Source: CAVXJN01 sp963762165
GTDB taxonomy: Bacteria; Pseudomonadota; Gammaproteobacteria; JASBUN01
DNA: 64,000 nt
NCBI GenBank assembly: GCA_963762165.1
Contig: CAVXJN010000001.1
Span: 124,001-188,000 of the forward strand
Reading direction: 5' to 3'
This document shows, piece after piece, positions 1-8,028 of this stretch. A program made the translations under genes and the position numbers. How positions within the stretch are numbered: position 1 is the stretch's first letter; every line of letters starts with the position of its first letter. The notes below the pieces were generated by a model. It saw only the letters and a program-made list of their open reading frames with translations, was not told where the DNA came from and made no database searches.

Positions 1-2003
1 GCCTGCAAATCCGGCTCGGCCTGCAACAGGGCCCGCTCCCCTGCGCGCTGCAAGTCGCCCGTGAGCAGCAACTCGCGTCCCCCAGCGCGAACACGCAATA
101 CACAGGAACGATCGTTGCCGGTGGCAGTGCTGGCAGCCGACGGCTGCAGTATCTCGAAATGCACCTGGTCCCACTGCCAACGGCGCCCCGCCAAACAGGG
201 CCGCTGACCGCGTTCGGGCTCCGGTTCGCCCGCCAACACCACATCGATATCGAGGTTGGCACGCAAGGCGTCGAAACCGCCCGTGTGATCGCGGTCGCCG
301 TGGCTCAACACCACGGTATCGATGTGCGATACGCCCGTATAGCGCAAAAACGGCAATACGACCGCACTGCCCGCGTCGAACCCCGGCCCGAACTTGGGAC
401 CAGTATCGTAAATCAACGCGTGCCGGTGCGTGCGAATCACGGCCGCCAGGCCCTGGCCTACGTCCAGAAGCGTGAACTCGACCTCGCCCTCCGGGGGGGC
501 CGTGTCCGCTGGGTTCCACAGCGGCAGCAACAACAGCAGCGCTACCGGGCGCCCCGGAAAACCGCGCGGCGCCAATAGCCATACAACGCTCAACATTGCC
601 CAGGGAAGCCACAGCAAAGACGGGTTGACCATGGCAGAAGCGAACGGCAACTCCGCCATTGAGGTCAGTAGCGTCCACGCAGCCGCCAGGGACACACATG
701 CCAACTTGAGCGACAACCCGGCCAGCGCGGGAGCCACCCCGAGCAGCAGCACCCCGCCCAGGACCAGTGGCACCGCCACCAAGCCAACCCAAGGCACTGC
801 CAGCACGTTGGCGCCAGGACCGATGACGGACAGACTGCCGAACACCACCAGCGTCAACGGCAACAAACCCAGCGCTACCACCCATTGCGCGCGGCCCCAT
901 CGCCACCAAAGGCCAACCCTGCCGAGCCGGCACCCCATGCCGTAGAGCAGCATCGCCACCGCCGAAAACGACAACCAGAAACCCGCGCCGAGCACCGCCA
1001 AAGGGTCCAATATCAACACTGCCAGGAGTGCCAGGAACCAGGCATGGCTAGGCGTTCGCTGGCGCTGGCCGAATAGTGCCGCAAGTCCGATCGCCAGCAT
1101 CAGCAGCGCCCGTTGTGTGGGTATGGAGAAGCCGGCTAACGCCGCGTACACCACGGCGAAGATCAGGGCGACTACCGCCGCGGCGCGCTGGGCCGGCACA
1201 TGGCCGCACAGATAGGCCGAACGCTTCCAGCCCCACAAACCCAGAATCCAGCCAAAACCGCCCACCAAACCAATATGCAGGCCGGAAATCGCCACCAGGT
1301 GGCTAGTGCCGGTAGCGCGCAACACGCGCCATTGCTCGGCGCCGATGCGCGCGCGTTCTCCCAGTGCCAGCGCCAACACCAAAGCCGCCTCCGGCCGCTC
1401 AGGCAGGTGGGCGTCGAGCGCGTCGTAGAGTTTCTGCCGGCCGCGCTGCAACAGCGCCGCGGGATCTCCCGCCTGACCGAGCCGCACCGCTTCCTCGCCA
1501 TGCCGCACGTAACCGCTGGCGCCAACCCGCTGCTGCAGTAACCAGCGCTCGTAATCGAAGCCGCCCGGGTTGAAGAAACCGTTGCGGTCCTTGAGCCGCA
1601 GATGCAACCGCCAGCGCTCTCCGGCGGCCAGCGGCGGTGCGCCGCTGTACCAGCCCGCCCGGGCACGTATCGGCAGTCGCACCGACGCACAGCCTCGCAA
1701 CTGCTCGATACGGAACTGAAATCGGGTTTGCCGGCCAATGCGGTGGGGAATGGAAAGCACGGTGCCGGTTGCCACCACATCCTTTCCCACACAGGCCGTA
1801 GGCCAGTCGTGGGAAAGCAACCAATGGGCTTGCAGCAATGCCCACAGGAATCCCGCAGCGAAAGCCGCCGGCAAGCGCGCCGGTCGCCAGCGCAGTGCAA
1901 CCAATGCCGGCAGAAGCAGGTATGTCCAGAGCGGCGTCGGCAGGCTTGAAAATAACTGCAGGCCCAGGACCCCGCCGAGAAACGCGATCGTCCCTGAACG
2001 CAT
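1..2003 (-). CDS. comEC: ComEC/Rec2-family DNA internalisation protein (3' end outside window)
   Basis: Inner-membrane channel that carries single-stranded DNA into the cytoplasm during natural transformation. The reading frame is open from an ATG at 2003 to the window edge, so the C-terminus is missing. It starts with hydrophobic helices, continues through the competence domain with the family motif SHLVAISGLHIGL, then more membrane helices. It enters a metallo-beta-lactamase-like domain with SHGDRDHTGG near 300-330, the histidine/aspartate metal-binding signature. More than 660 residues are present, in line with the usual 700-800. It is divergent from the DUF2062 gene. Other competence genes are not in the window, so whether the cell is transformable cannot be told from here. 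Confidence 0.9.
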   Translation of the reverse strand, partial: MRSGTIAFLGGVLGLQLFSSLPTPLWTYLLLPALVALRWRPARLPAAFAAGFLWALLQAHWLLSHDWPTACVGKDVVATGTVLSIPHRIGRQTRFQFRIEQLRGCASVRLPIRARAGWYSGAPPLAAGERWRLHLRLKDRNGFFNPGGFDYERWLLQQRVGASGYVRHGEEAVRLGQAGDPAALLQRGRQKLYDALDAHLPERPEAALVLALALGERARIGAEQWRVLRATGTSHLVAISGLHIGLVGGFGWILGLWGWKRSAYLCGHVPAQRAAAVVALIFAVVYAALAGFSIPTQRALLMLAIGLAALFGQRQRTPSHAWFLALLAVLILDPLAVLGAGFWLSFSAVAMLLYGMGCRLGRVGLWWRWGRAQWVVALGLLPLTLVVFGSLSVIGPGANVLAVPWVGLVAVPLVLGGVLLLGVAPALAGLSLKLACVSLAAAWTLLTSMAELPFASAMVNPSLLWLPWAMLSVVWLLAPRGFPGRPVALLLLLPLWNPADTAPPEGEVEFTLLDVGQGLAAVIRTHRHALIYDTGPKFGPGFDAGSAVVLPFLRYTGVSHIDTVVLSHGDRDHTGGFDALRANLDIDVVLAGEPEPERGQRPCLAGRRWQWDQVHFEILQPSAASTATGNDRSCVLRVRAGGRELLLTGDLQRAGERALLQAEPDLQ

Positions 2004-2084
2004 TCCGGCTACTCCAATGATGGATAGCGCTGCGGGAATTGCGTATCCTGAAGCCCGGATCGGTCAGCCTGCCGCGCCCCAAAA

Positions 2085-2621
2085 ATGCCCCGCAAATTTA
2101 TTCGCCGAATTATGCCGGATCATCACATGATCCGGAACCACAAGCACTTGCAGATGTTCGGCACACTCTTGCAGGATCCCAATCTCTGGCACCTGAACCG
2201 GCGTTCGGTGGCGGGCGCGTTCGGGGCCGGCCTGTTCATGGCATTCGTGCCGGTACCGTTCCAGATGGTGCTGGCCGCCGCCGCCGCGATCCTGCTGCGG
2301 GTCAATTTGCCGCTATCGGTGAGCCTGGTATGGATTACGAATCCGTTGACCATGCCGCCGATTTTTTTCGGCACCTACAAGTTGGGCGCGTGGCTGATGG
2401 GGATGCAGCCGCAACACTTCCGCTTCGAGCTTTCATTTCACTGGTTGGCAAGTGAGTTGGGCTCGATCTGGCAGCCGTTTCTGTTGGGCTGCTTTGTGTG
2501 CGCGTCGCTATCGGCGTTGATGGGCTATACGTTGATTCGGTTGCTATGGCGGTGGCATATCGTCAAAGCCTATCAACAGCGCCGTCGGCGGCGCGCGGTC
2601 GTCAAACACGAACTGAATTGA
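2085..2621 (+). CDS. DUF2062 domain membrane protein
   Basis: A 178-residue protein of the DUF2062 family, whose function is not established. The family pattern LLQDPNLWHLNRRSVAGAF is followed by a hydrophobic stretch with FVPVPFQM, then a second one with WITNPLTMPPIF, and a last helix before a very basic tail (RRRRRR-like near residues 167-172). This suggests a small inner-membrane protein with a cytoplasmic basic C-terminus. The first ATG is chosen because the family normally begins MPRKF-like. It converges on lolD with a 9-base gap and shares the upstream region with comEC. Confidence 0.85.
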   Translation: MPRKFIRRIMPDHHMIRNHKHLQMFGTLLQDPNLWHLNRRSVAGAFGAGLFMAFVPVPFQMVLAAAAAILLRVNLPLSVSLVWITNPLTMPPIFFGTYKLGAWLMGMQPQHFRFELSFHWLASELGSIWQPFLLGCFVCASLSALMGYTLIRLLWRWHIVKAYQQRRRRRAVVKHELN

Positions 2622-2630
2622 TCGACGCCG

Positions 2631-3347
2631 CTAATACTCGCGTTCGAGGACGCCCTCCGCTAGGCGCAGCGTTCTGTCCATGCGCCGAGCGAGGCTCGAA
2701 TCGTGGGTCACGATCACGAAACTCAAGCCGAAGTCGGCGTTCAAGTTGAGCATCAAATCGTACACGCGTTCCGCAGTACGCTGATCGAGGTTGCCGGTAG
2801 GCTCATCGGCGAGAATACACTGCGGGCGAGTGACCAATGCACGTGCCAGCGCCGCCCTTTGGCGTTCGCCACCCGACAGCTGTCCCGGCTTATGACGCAG
2901 TCTCTGCTCCAGACCTACCTGGGTGAGGATGGTCGCGGCTGCTTGTTGGGCATCGGCAGGACGCTGGCCCCGGATCAGCAGCGGCATGGCAACGTTTTCC
3001 AGCGCCGTGAATTCAGGTAACAAATGGTGAAATTGATAGACGAAGCCGAGGGTGCGGTTGCGCAGCCGACCACGTTCCGCGTCGCCGAGACGACTCATGT
3101 CGCGGCCGCCGACCAGCACTTCGCCGCGGGTGGGACGATCCAGACCACCGAGCAACTGCAGCAAGGTGCTTTTGCCGGAACCCGAAGCCCCGACAATGGC
3201 GACGCGCTCGCCCGCGGCGACCGCGAGATTGACGTCCCGCAACACCTCCAGCGTCACGCCGCCCTCGCGGAATGATTTACCCAGGCCGCGGCAAGCTACC
3301 ACCGAGGTTTGCGCCGTTTCCGCAGCGGTGCCGACGACATCATTCAT
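2631..3347 (-). CDS. lolD: Lipoprotein-releasing system ATP-binding protein LolD
   Basis: ATPase of the Lol exporter that extracts mature outer-membrane lipoproteins from the inner membrane and hands them to LolA. The 238-residue ABC domain has Walker A GASGSGKST, the signature LSGGERQRAALARAL, Walker B ILADEPTGNLD and the H-loop VTHD. The length is normal for LolD. The start overlaps the end of the permease gene by 8 bases, indicating translational coupling. Close relatives include MacB and FtsE ATPases, but the permease next to it fixes the assignment. Confidence 0.95.
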   Translation of the reverse strand: MNDVVGTAAETAQTSVVACRGLGKSFREGGVTLEVLRDVNLAVAAGERVAIVGASGSGKSTLLQLLGGLDRPTRGEVLVGGRDMSRLGDAERGRLRNRTLGFVYQFHHLLPEFTALENVAMPLLIRGQRPADAQQAAATILTQVGLEQRLRHKPGQLSGGERQRAALARALVTRPQCILADEPTGNLDQRTAERVYDLMLNLNADFGLSFVIVTHDSSLARRMDRTLRLAEGVLEREY

Positions 3348-4587
3348 AGCGCAGCGCCTCCGCTGGCTGGGTACGCGACGCTCGCCAAGCAGGATACAGC
3401 GTCGCGACCAGTGTCAGCACCAGCGACACACTACAAATGACCCATACGTCCGGCCAGTGCAGGTCCCCCCGAAGGGTGCTGATGTAATACACATCCGGAG
3501 ACAGAAACTGTACGCCGAACCAGCGCTCGATAGTGGAGACGATTGTTTCCACATTGATTGCGGTGGGCACGCCAGTCAGCACGCCCAGCAGCAATCCCAC
3601 GATGCCGATTACGCCGCCCTGCACCATGAAGATGCCCATGATGCTGCGAGGTGTGGCGCCAAGGGTGCGCAGAATAGCGATGTCCGCTTGTTTATCCGTT
3701 ACCACCATCACCAAGGTCGACACCAGATTGAACGCTGCCACAGCAACAATCAACGACAGCACCAGGAACATAATGCGCTTTTCCATGCGGATGGCGCTGA
3801 ACAGATTCGCCTGCTGCCGGGTCCAATCGTCCACCAGGTAATTGCCGGGCATATGCTGGACGAGCTGACGGGCGATGGTCGGCGCCTTGAATAAGTCGTC
3901 CAGGCGCAGGCGCACGCCGGTCACACCGTCACCGAGATGATATAAGCGCGCCGCATCGTCGATATTCATCACCGCCAGGCCGGTATCATAGTCGCGCATT
4001 CCCACCTCGAAGATTCCAGCCACGGTGAAGCGCTTGAAGCGCGGCAGTACGCCCGCCGGCGTAACGGTCGCTTCGGGAATAATGACCGTAATCTTGTCGC
4101 CCGGCAGCACCCGCAGGCGGGTAGCCAATTCCGAACCGATGAGAACGTTGAACGAACCGGGCTTCAGGTCGTCGATGCTGCCTGCACGCATTTTGGTGCT
4201 CAGCTCGGAAACCTGATTTTCCTCCTTCGGATCGATGCCGCGCACCAGGACGCCGGTGTTCTGGCCACGGTGATTGAGCATGGCTTCGCCGCTGACATAA
4301 GGCGCGGCTCCGACCACATGAGGATTGGCGCGCGCCTGCGCGGCGACGCTGCGCCAATCGGTCAGCGGTTCGCCCAGACCCTCGATGGTCGCGTGGGCCG
4401 CCATGCCGAGAATGCGGTCGCGTAGCTCGCTTTCGAAGCCATTCATCACCGACAGAACGGTGATCAATGCCCACACGCCAAGGGCGATGCCCAGGATCGA
4501 AATCAGGGATATGAAGGATATGAAGTGATTGCGGCGTTTGGCACGAACGTAGCGCAGGCCGATGTAGGCTTCCAGGGGTTTGAACAT
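3340..4587 (-). CDS. lolC: Lol lipoprotein-releasing permease (LolC/LolE family, possibly LolF type)
   Basis: Inner-membrane permease of the lipoprotein-releasing ABC transporter. The 415-residue protein has an N-terminal helix (near residues 20-48), a large periplasmic domain, and three C-terminal helices, the FtsX/MacB layout. The proline-bounded segment PAGVLP near residue 180 corresponds to the hook that LolC uses to recruit LolA. Only one permease gene lies beside lolD; sfsA sits immediately upstream instead of a second permease. So the protein may form a homodimer like LolF, or a second permease may lie elsewhere. Family assignment is certain; C, E or F naming is not. Confidence 0.92.
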   Translation of the reverse strand: MFKPLEAYIGLRYVRAKRRNHFISFISLISILGIALGVWALITVLSVMNGFESELRDRILGMAAHATIEGLGEPLTDWRSVAAQARANPHVVGAAPYVSGEAMLNHRGQNTGVLVRGIDPKEENQVSELSTKMRAGSIDDLKPGSFNVLIGSELATRLRVLPGDKITVIIPEATVTPAGVLPRFKRFTVAGIFEVGMRDYDTGLAVMNIDDAARLYHLGDGVTGVRLRLDDLFKAPTIARQLVQHMPGNYLVDDWTRQQANLFSAIRMEKRIMFLVLSLIVAVAAFNLVSTLVMVVTDKQADIAILRTLGATPRSIMGIFMVQGGVIGIVGLLLGVLTGVPTAINVETIVSTIERWFGVQFLSPDVYYISTLRGDLHWPDVWVICSVSLVLTLVATLYPAWRASRTQPAEALRYE

Positions 4588-4596
4588 AGCCGCGAA

Positions 4597-5346
4597 TTAT
4601 TCCACAAATCCCGCCACGATGCCGCTTTGCCCGAGGTCGTCGCAGACCACGGGCAGCGCCTCGCACAGCGTCACGCCAGCAACTGTCACGCGCGCTCGGT
4701 AGGCAAGGGCTTCCACCCCCGCTGCAACTGCTCGCCGCAACAGACGTCCATACTCGGCATCGATATGGTCGGCCGGCGCCACTTCCTGCACGTCGCCCCG
4801 CTGCACGCAGAAGCACAGACACGCCCGGTAGCCCTGCTCGACCATCGCGATCAATTCGCGCAAATGCTTGCTCCCGCGCGTGCTCACCGCATCCGGGAAC
4901 ATGGCTGTGCCCGACTGCGCCAAGGTCACGTTTTTCACCTCGACATAACAATCCGGCGCGCGGCCGTAGCCTCGCAACAGCAGATCGATGCGACTGTTCT
5001 CAGCGCCGTAGCGAACCTCCGCGCAAATCTCTCCATAGCCGTCCAACTCGCCGATCACGCCGTTTTCGATGGCTTCGCGCACCAATCCGTTGCTCAGGCC
5101 GGTGTTGATCCCTACCAGGGTCCCTTCGGCGGATTCCACCAGCTCCCAGGACAGGGGGTATTTGCGCTTCGGGTTTTGGCAATCGCGCAGCCAGACGCGG
5201 CTACCCGGTGTGCAGCAGCCCAGCATGGAGCCGGTGTTGGGTGTGTGGGTGGTGACCGTGGTACCGTCGGCCAACTCCACGTCAGCCAGAAAACGCTTGT
5301 AACGCCGGACCAGGCGCCCTTCGATCAACGGAAACTCAAACTGCAT
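4597..5346 (-). CDS. sfsA: SfsA family DNA/RNA nuclease
   Basis: A 249-residue SfsA protein, close to the family's usual 230-250. Conserved blocks are visible: THTPNTGSMLGCCTPGSRVWL, INTGLSNGLVREAI, SRIDLLLRG, YVEVKNVTLA and FPDAVSTRGSKHLREL. The SRIDLLL...EVKNVTL block holds the acidic and lysine residues of a PD-(D/E)XK-like nuclease core. SfsA of E. coli was first described through maltose-gene stimulation and has nuclease activity; the physiological substrate here is unknown. The stop lies 9 bases before the permease start, so it may be the first gene of an sfsA-lolC-lolD transcript. Confidence 0.93.
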   Translation of the reverse strand: MQFEFPLIEGRLVRRYKRFLADVELADGTTVTTHTPNTGSMLGCCTPGSRVWLRDCQNPKRKYPLSWELVESAEGTLVGINTGLSNGLVREAIENGVIGELDGYGEICAEVRYGAENSRIDLLLRGYGRAPDCYVEVKNVTLAQSGTAMFPDAVSTRGSKHLRELIAMVEQGYRACLCFCVQRGDVQEVAPADHIDAEYGRLLRRAVAAGVEALAYRARVTVAGVTLCEALPVVCDDLGQSGIVAGFVE

Positions 5347-5429
5347 AGCAGATCCGACGTGACCCAGTACCGATTTCTGAGAGGGGGCTTAGGGTATGCT
5401 TTAACTGCAGCTTTGCCAAGCGCAGCCGA

Positions 5430-5459
5430 TTGTTGGCGCTGGTGGCACGGTGCTATATT
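5430..5459 (+). promoter_or_regulatory. Possible sigma70 promoter for the small secreted protein
   Basis: TTGTTG (5430-5435) and TATATT (5454-5459) are separated by 18 bases, upstream of the ATG at 5508. The -10 match is good and the -35 match is only partial. Confidence 0.3.
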
Positions 5460-5507
5460 CGGAGCCGGGGTACGGTTCCGGAAATCTAGGCCCCGGGGGG
5501 AACAACT

Positions 5508-5822
5508 ATGAAAACGATCTTCTTTGCCGCAATGACTGCCGCACTCGCATTCGCCGGCCTGCCTGCATCCGCCGACAAGCTGCAAATGCATTCTCTCGCC
5601 GAGTCACCGGCGAACAGCGCGAGCGGCGTACCGCGTCCGGCAAGCGGTTCAACGATGGACGAGGTACGGACGCGGTTCGGTGATCCCGCAGAGGTGATCG
5701 GTCCCGTGGGCGAACCGCCGATCACCCGTTGGGTGTTTGCCGATTATACGGTATATTTCGAAGGCAACCGCGTGATTCATTCCGTGGTGCACCGCGACTT
5801 GCGCGCCGCAAACCAACACTGA
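5508..5822 (+). CDS. Small secreted protein, BamE/SmpA-like
   Basis: A 104-residue protein with a classical Sec signal peptide: MKTIFF, then a hydrophobic run and a likely cleavage after ASA near residue 22. The mature part contains GSTMDEVRTRFGDP, resembling the beginning of the BamE/SmpA/OmlA fold (a Gly-Met-x-x-Val-x-x-x-Phe-Gly-x-Pro pattern), then WVFADYTVYFEGNRVIHSVV. There is no lipobox cysteine, so it should be soluble in the periplasm. A purine-rich GGGGGG stretch precedes the ATG. The function is unknown; the BamE relation is a fold-level guess. Confidence 0.75.
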   Translation: MKTIFFAAMTAALAFAGLPASADKLQMHSLAESPANSASGVPRPASGSTMDEVRTRFGDPAEVIGPVGEPPITRWVFADYTVYFEGNRVIHSVVHRDLRAANQH

Positions 5823-5891
5823 TCCCACGCAAAATCTGTCCGATCTCTGCCGTGACGGCACGCGAACGCGGCCGCCGCGACCGGTGAATAT

Positions 5892-6965
5892 GTGAGCAAA
5901 AACTCTGTGACGAATCGGCGCCTGGCAGCAGAATGGGAGCCTCAGGACGGCGTACAACTCACATGGCCCCATGACCAGGGTGATTGGCGCGCCAACCTCG
6001 CCGCGGTCGAGCCTGTTTTCCAGCGACTTGCCACTGAAATCAGCATCCGCGAACACGTACTGATCGTTTGCCGCGACGACGATCATCGCCGCCGGATTCT
6101 CCAGCTTCTCGACCAAGGCGGCGCGAATCTCGGTCAAGTGGTTACCGCCATCGCGCCATCCAACGACAGCTGGGCGCGCGACCATGGGCCCATCGGCGTG
6201 CATGAAAACGACCACCTGCGGCTGTTGGATTTTCGCTTCAACGGCTGGGGCGGCAAATACCCGGCGCAATACGACAATGCGATCACGGCGACCTTGCACC
6301 GCGCGGATGTATTCGGCAACGTGCCGCTGGATAACCAATCTTTGGAATTGGAAGGCGGCGCCATCGAAAGCGATGGTTGCGGCACCCTGCTGACCACGAC
6401 CGCTTGTTTGTTGCGGGGCAATCGCAATCCCGGCTATGACCGCCGGGCGCTGGAAAACGAGTTGTGCAAGGTGTTCGGCTTGCGGCGGGTCCTGTGGCTG
6501 TCGCACGGTGAGCTGGCGGGCGACGACACTGACGGACACGTAGACACCTTGGCAAGATTCTGCGACCCCCATACCATCGCCCATGTCAGCTGCGAGGATC
6601 CCGCCGACGAACATTTCCAGGCACTGGCAGCCATGACATCGGAGTTGCAGGAGCTTCGCACACTCGACGGTAAGCCGTACCGCCTGGTGCCGCTGCCGCT
6701 GCCCGCACCCATTCGCAATTCAGCCGGGCAACGTTTGCCTGCCACCCACGCCAATTTCCTGATCATCAACGACGCCGTGCTGGTGCCGGTCTACGATGAC
6801 CCGACCGATGAGGCAGCACTGCAGTCGCTTGCCGAGTGCTTTCCCGACCGCACCATCGTACCGATCGATTGCCGGGCGTTGATTCGCCAATATGGCAGCC
6901 TGCACTGCGTCACTATGCAACTGCCGGAAGGACTGCTGAGCGCCGCGCGCGCAGAAGCCGTCTGA
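5892..6965 (+). CDS. aguA: Agmatine deiminase
   Basis: Hydrolyses agmatine to N-carbamoylputrescine and ammonia, first step of the arginine-decarboxylase route to putrescine. The 357-residue protein has the family blocks AEWEPQDGVQLTWPH, NDSWARDHGP, FNGWGGKYP, LELEGGAIESDG, DDTDGHVD and the catalytic cysteine in SLHCVTMQLP (about Cys339). The start is a GTG at 5892; the protein beginning MSKNSVTNRR aligns with the usual short N-terminus. The gene is 123 bases upstream of aguB in the same direction, which supplies the next enzyme. Cytoplasmic. Confidence 0.95.
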   Translation: MSKNSVTNRRLAAEWEPQDGVQLTWPHDQGDWRANLAAVEPVFQRLATEISIREHVLIVCRDDDHRRRILQLLDQGGANLGQVVTAIAPSNDSWARDHGPIGVHENDHLRLLDFRFNGWGGKYPAQYDNAITATLHRADVFGNVPLDNQSLELEGGAIESDGCGTLLTTTACLLRGNRNPGYDRRALENELCKVFGLRRVLWLSHGELAGDDTDGHVDTLARFCDPHTIAHVSCEDPADEHFQALAAMTSELQELRTLDGKPYRLVPLPLPAPIRNSAGQRLPATHANFLIINDAVLVPVYDDPTDEAALQSLAECFPDRTIVPIDCRALIRQYGSLHCVTMQLPEGLLSAARAEAV

Positions 6966-7088
6966 TCCGGGTTTTCATCCGCCTCCTCCGGCGCCATAGG
7001 CCAAGCAACACCGGTTCCCTATCCCCGGCATGTCATAGCCGACGCGACGCGCTACACTAGAATCCGCATTTTCGGCTCGAGGACGGCA

Positions 7089-7976
7089 ATGAAACCACGG
7101 CTCTTGCATGTGGGACTGGTGCAGCAGCGCTGCACGGCAGACCGCGAACAAAACCTGGAAACCAGTATCGCGGGCATTCGCGAGGCAGCACAGCAAGGCG
7201 CGCAGTTGGTTGTGTTGCCAGAGCTGCACACCGGTCTTTATTTTTGCCAGACGGAGGACCCAGCGCAGTTCGATCTCGCCGAGGCGATTCCCGGCCCGAG
7301 CAGCGAACGGCTTGGCGCCGTCGCAGCCGAATTGGGCGTGGTGCTGGTCGGTTCGTTGTTCGAACGCCGCGCAGCGGGGCTGTATCACAACACCGCGGTG
7401 GTATTCGAGCGCGACGGAACGCTGGTCGGCAAGTATCGGAAAATGCATATTCCGGACGACCCCGGCTATTATGAAAAATTCTACTTCACACCGGGCGATC
7501 TCGGCTTCCAGCCCATCGAAACGTCGGTGGGCCGGTTGGGCGTGCTGGTGTGCTGGGACCAGTGGTATCCGGAAGCGGCGCGACTGATGACATTGGCGGG
7601 TGCCGATCTGCTGCTCTATCCCACCGCCATCGGCTGGGAGCGCAGCGACACAGACGACGAACAACATCGCCAGCGCGATGCATGGATCACCGTTCAGCGC
7701 AGTCATGCGGTGGCCAACGGTTTGCCGGTGCTGGCCTGCAACCGGGTAGGTCTCGAATCGGCCGCCGACAACAGCGGCGACGCGCTGTTTTGGGGAAGCA
7801 GTTTCATAGCCGGCCCCCAGGGAGAAATTCTGTCGCAGGCGCCCAGCGACGAAGCGAGCGTACTGACAACCGTGCTCGACCTGAATCGCAGCGAACAAGT
7901 GCGTCGCATGTGGCCATTTCTGCGCGACCGGCGTATCGATGAGTACGCCGATCTGGTGAAACGATTTCGGGACTGA
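7089..7976 (+). CDS. aguB: N-carbamoylputrescine amidase
   Basis: Converts N-carbamoylputrescine to putrescine, CO2 and ammonia. It is a 295-residue member of the carbon-nitrogen hydrolase (nitrilase) superfamily with the catalytic triad Glu45 (LPELHTG), Lys118 (YRKMHIPD) and Cys155 (CWDQWYPEA). Family-typical segments GYYEKFYFTPGD and the C-terminal RRMWPFLRDRRIDEY are present. GAGGACGGCA before the ATG is a good ribosome site. It follows aguA, completing the agmatine-to-putrescine pathway in two adjacent genes. Confidence 0.95.
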   Translation: MKPRLLHVGLVQQRCTADREQNLETSIAGIREAAQQGAQLVVLPELHTGLYFCQTEDPAQFDLAEAIPGPSSERLGAVAAELGVVLVGSLFERRAAGLYHNTAVVFERDGTLVGKYRKMHIPDDPGYYEKFYFTPGDLGFQPIETSVGRLGVLVCWDQWYPEAARLMTLAGADLLLYPTAIGWERSDTDDEQHRQRDAWITVQRSHAVANGLPVLACNRVGLESAADNSGDALFWGSSFIAGPQGEILSQAPSDEASVLTTVLDLNRSEQVRRMWPFLRDRRIDEYADLVKRFRD

Positions 7977-7992
7977 ATAGGTTCACGAACAT

Positions 7993-8011
7993 CGCCGGGT
8001 GCGACCCGGCG
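7993..8011 (+). promoter_or_regulatory. GC-rich hairpin before the DAHP synthase gene
   Basis: CGCCGGGT and ACCCGGCG form a perfect 8-bp stem around a GCG loop, 17 bases after the aguB stop and 17 bases before the DAHP synthase start. No T-run follows, so it is not a simple intrinsic terminator. It could be an RNA stabiliser or part of an attenuator, or chance in GC-rich DNA. Confidence 0.35.
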
Positions 8012-8028
8012 GCAATCGAGGTTGAAGG

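Noticed and set aside
1172..2082. Two minus-strand frames over the comEC region
   Set aside because: They are out of frame with the ComEC motifs; the true frame runs from 2003 to the left edge without a stop.
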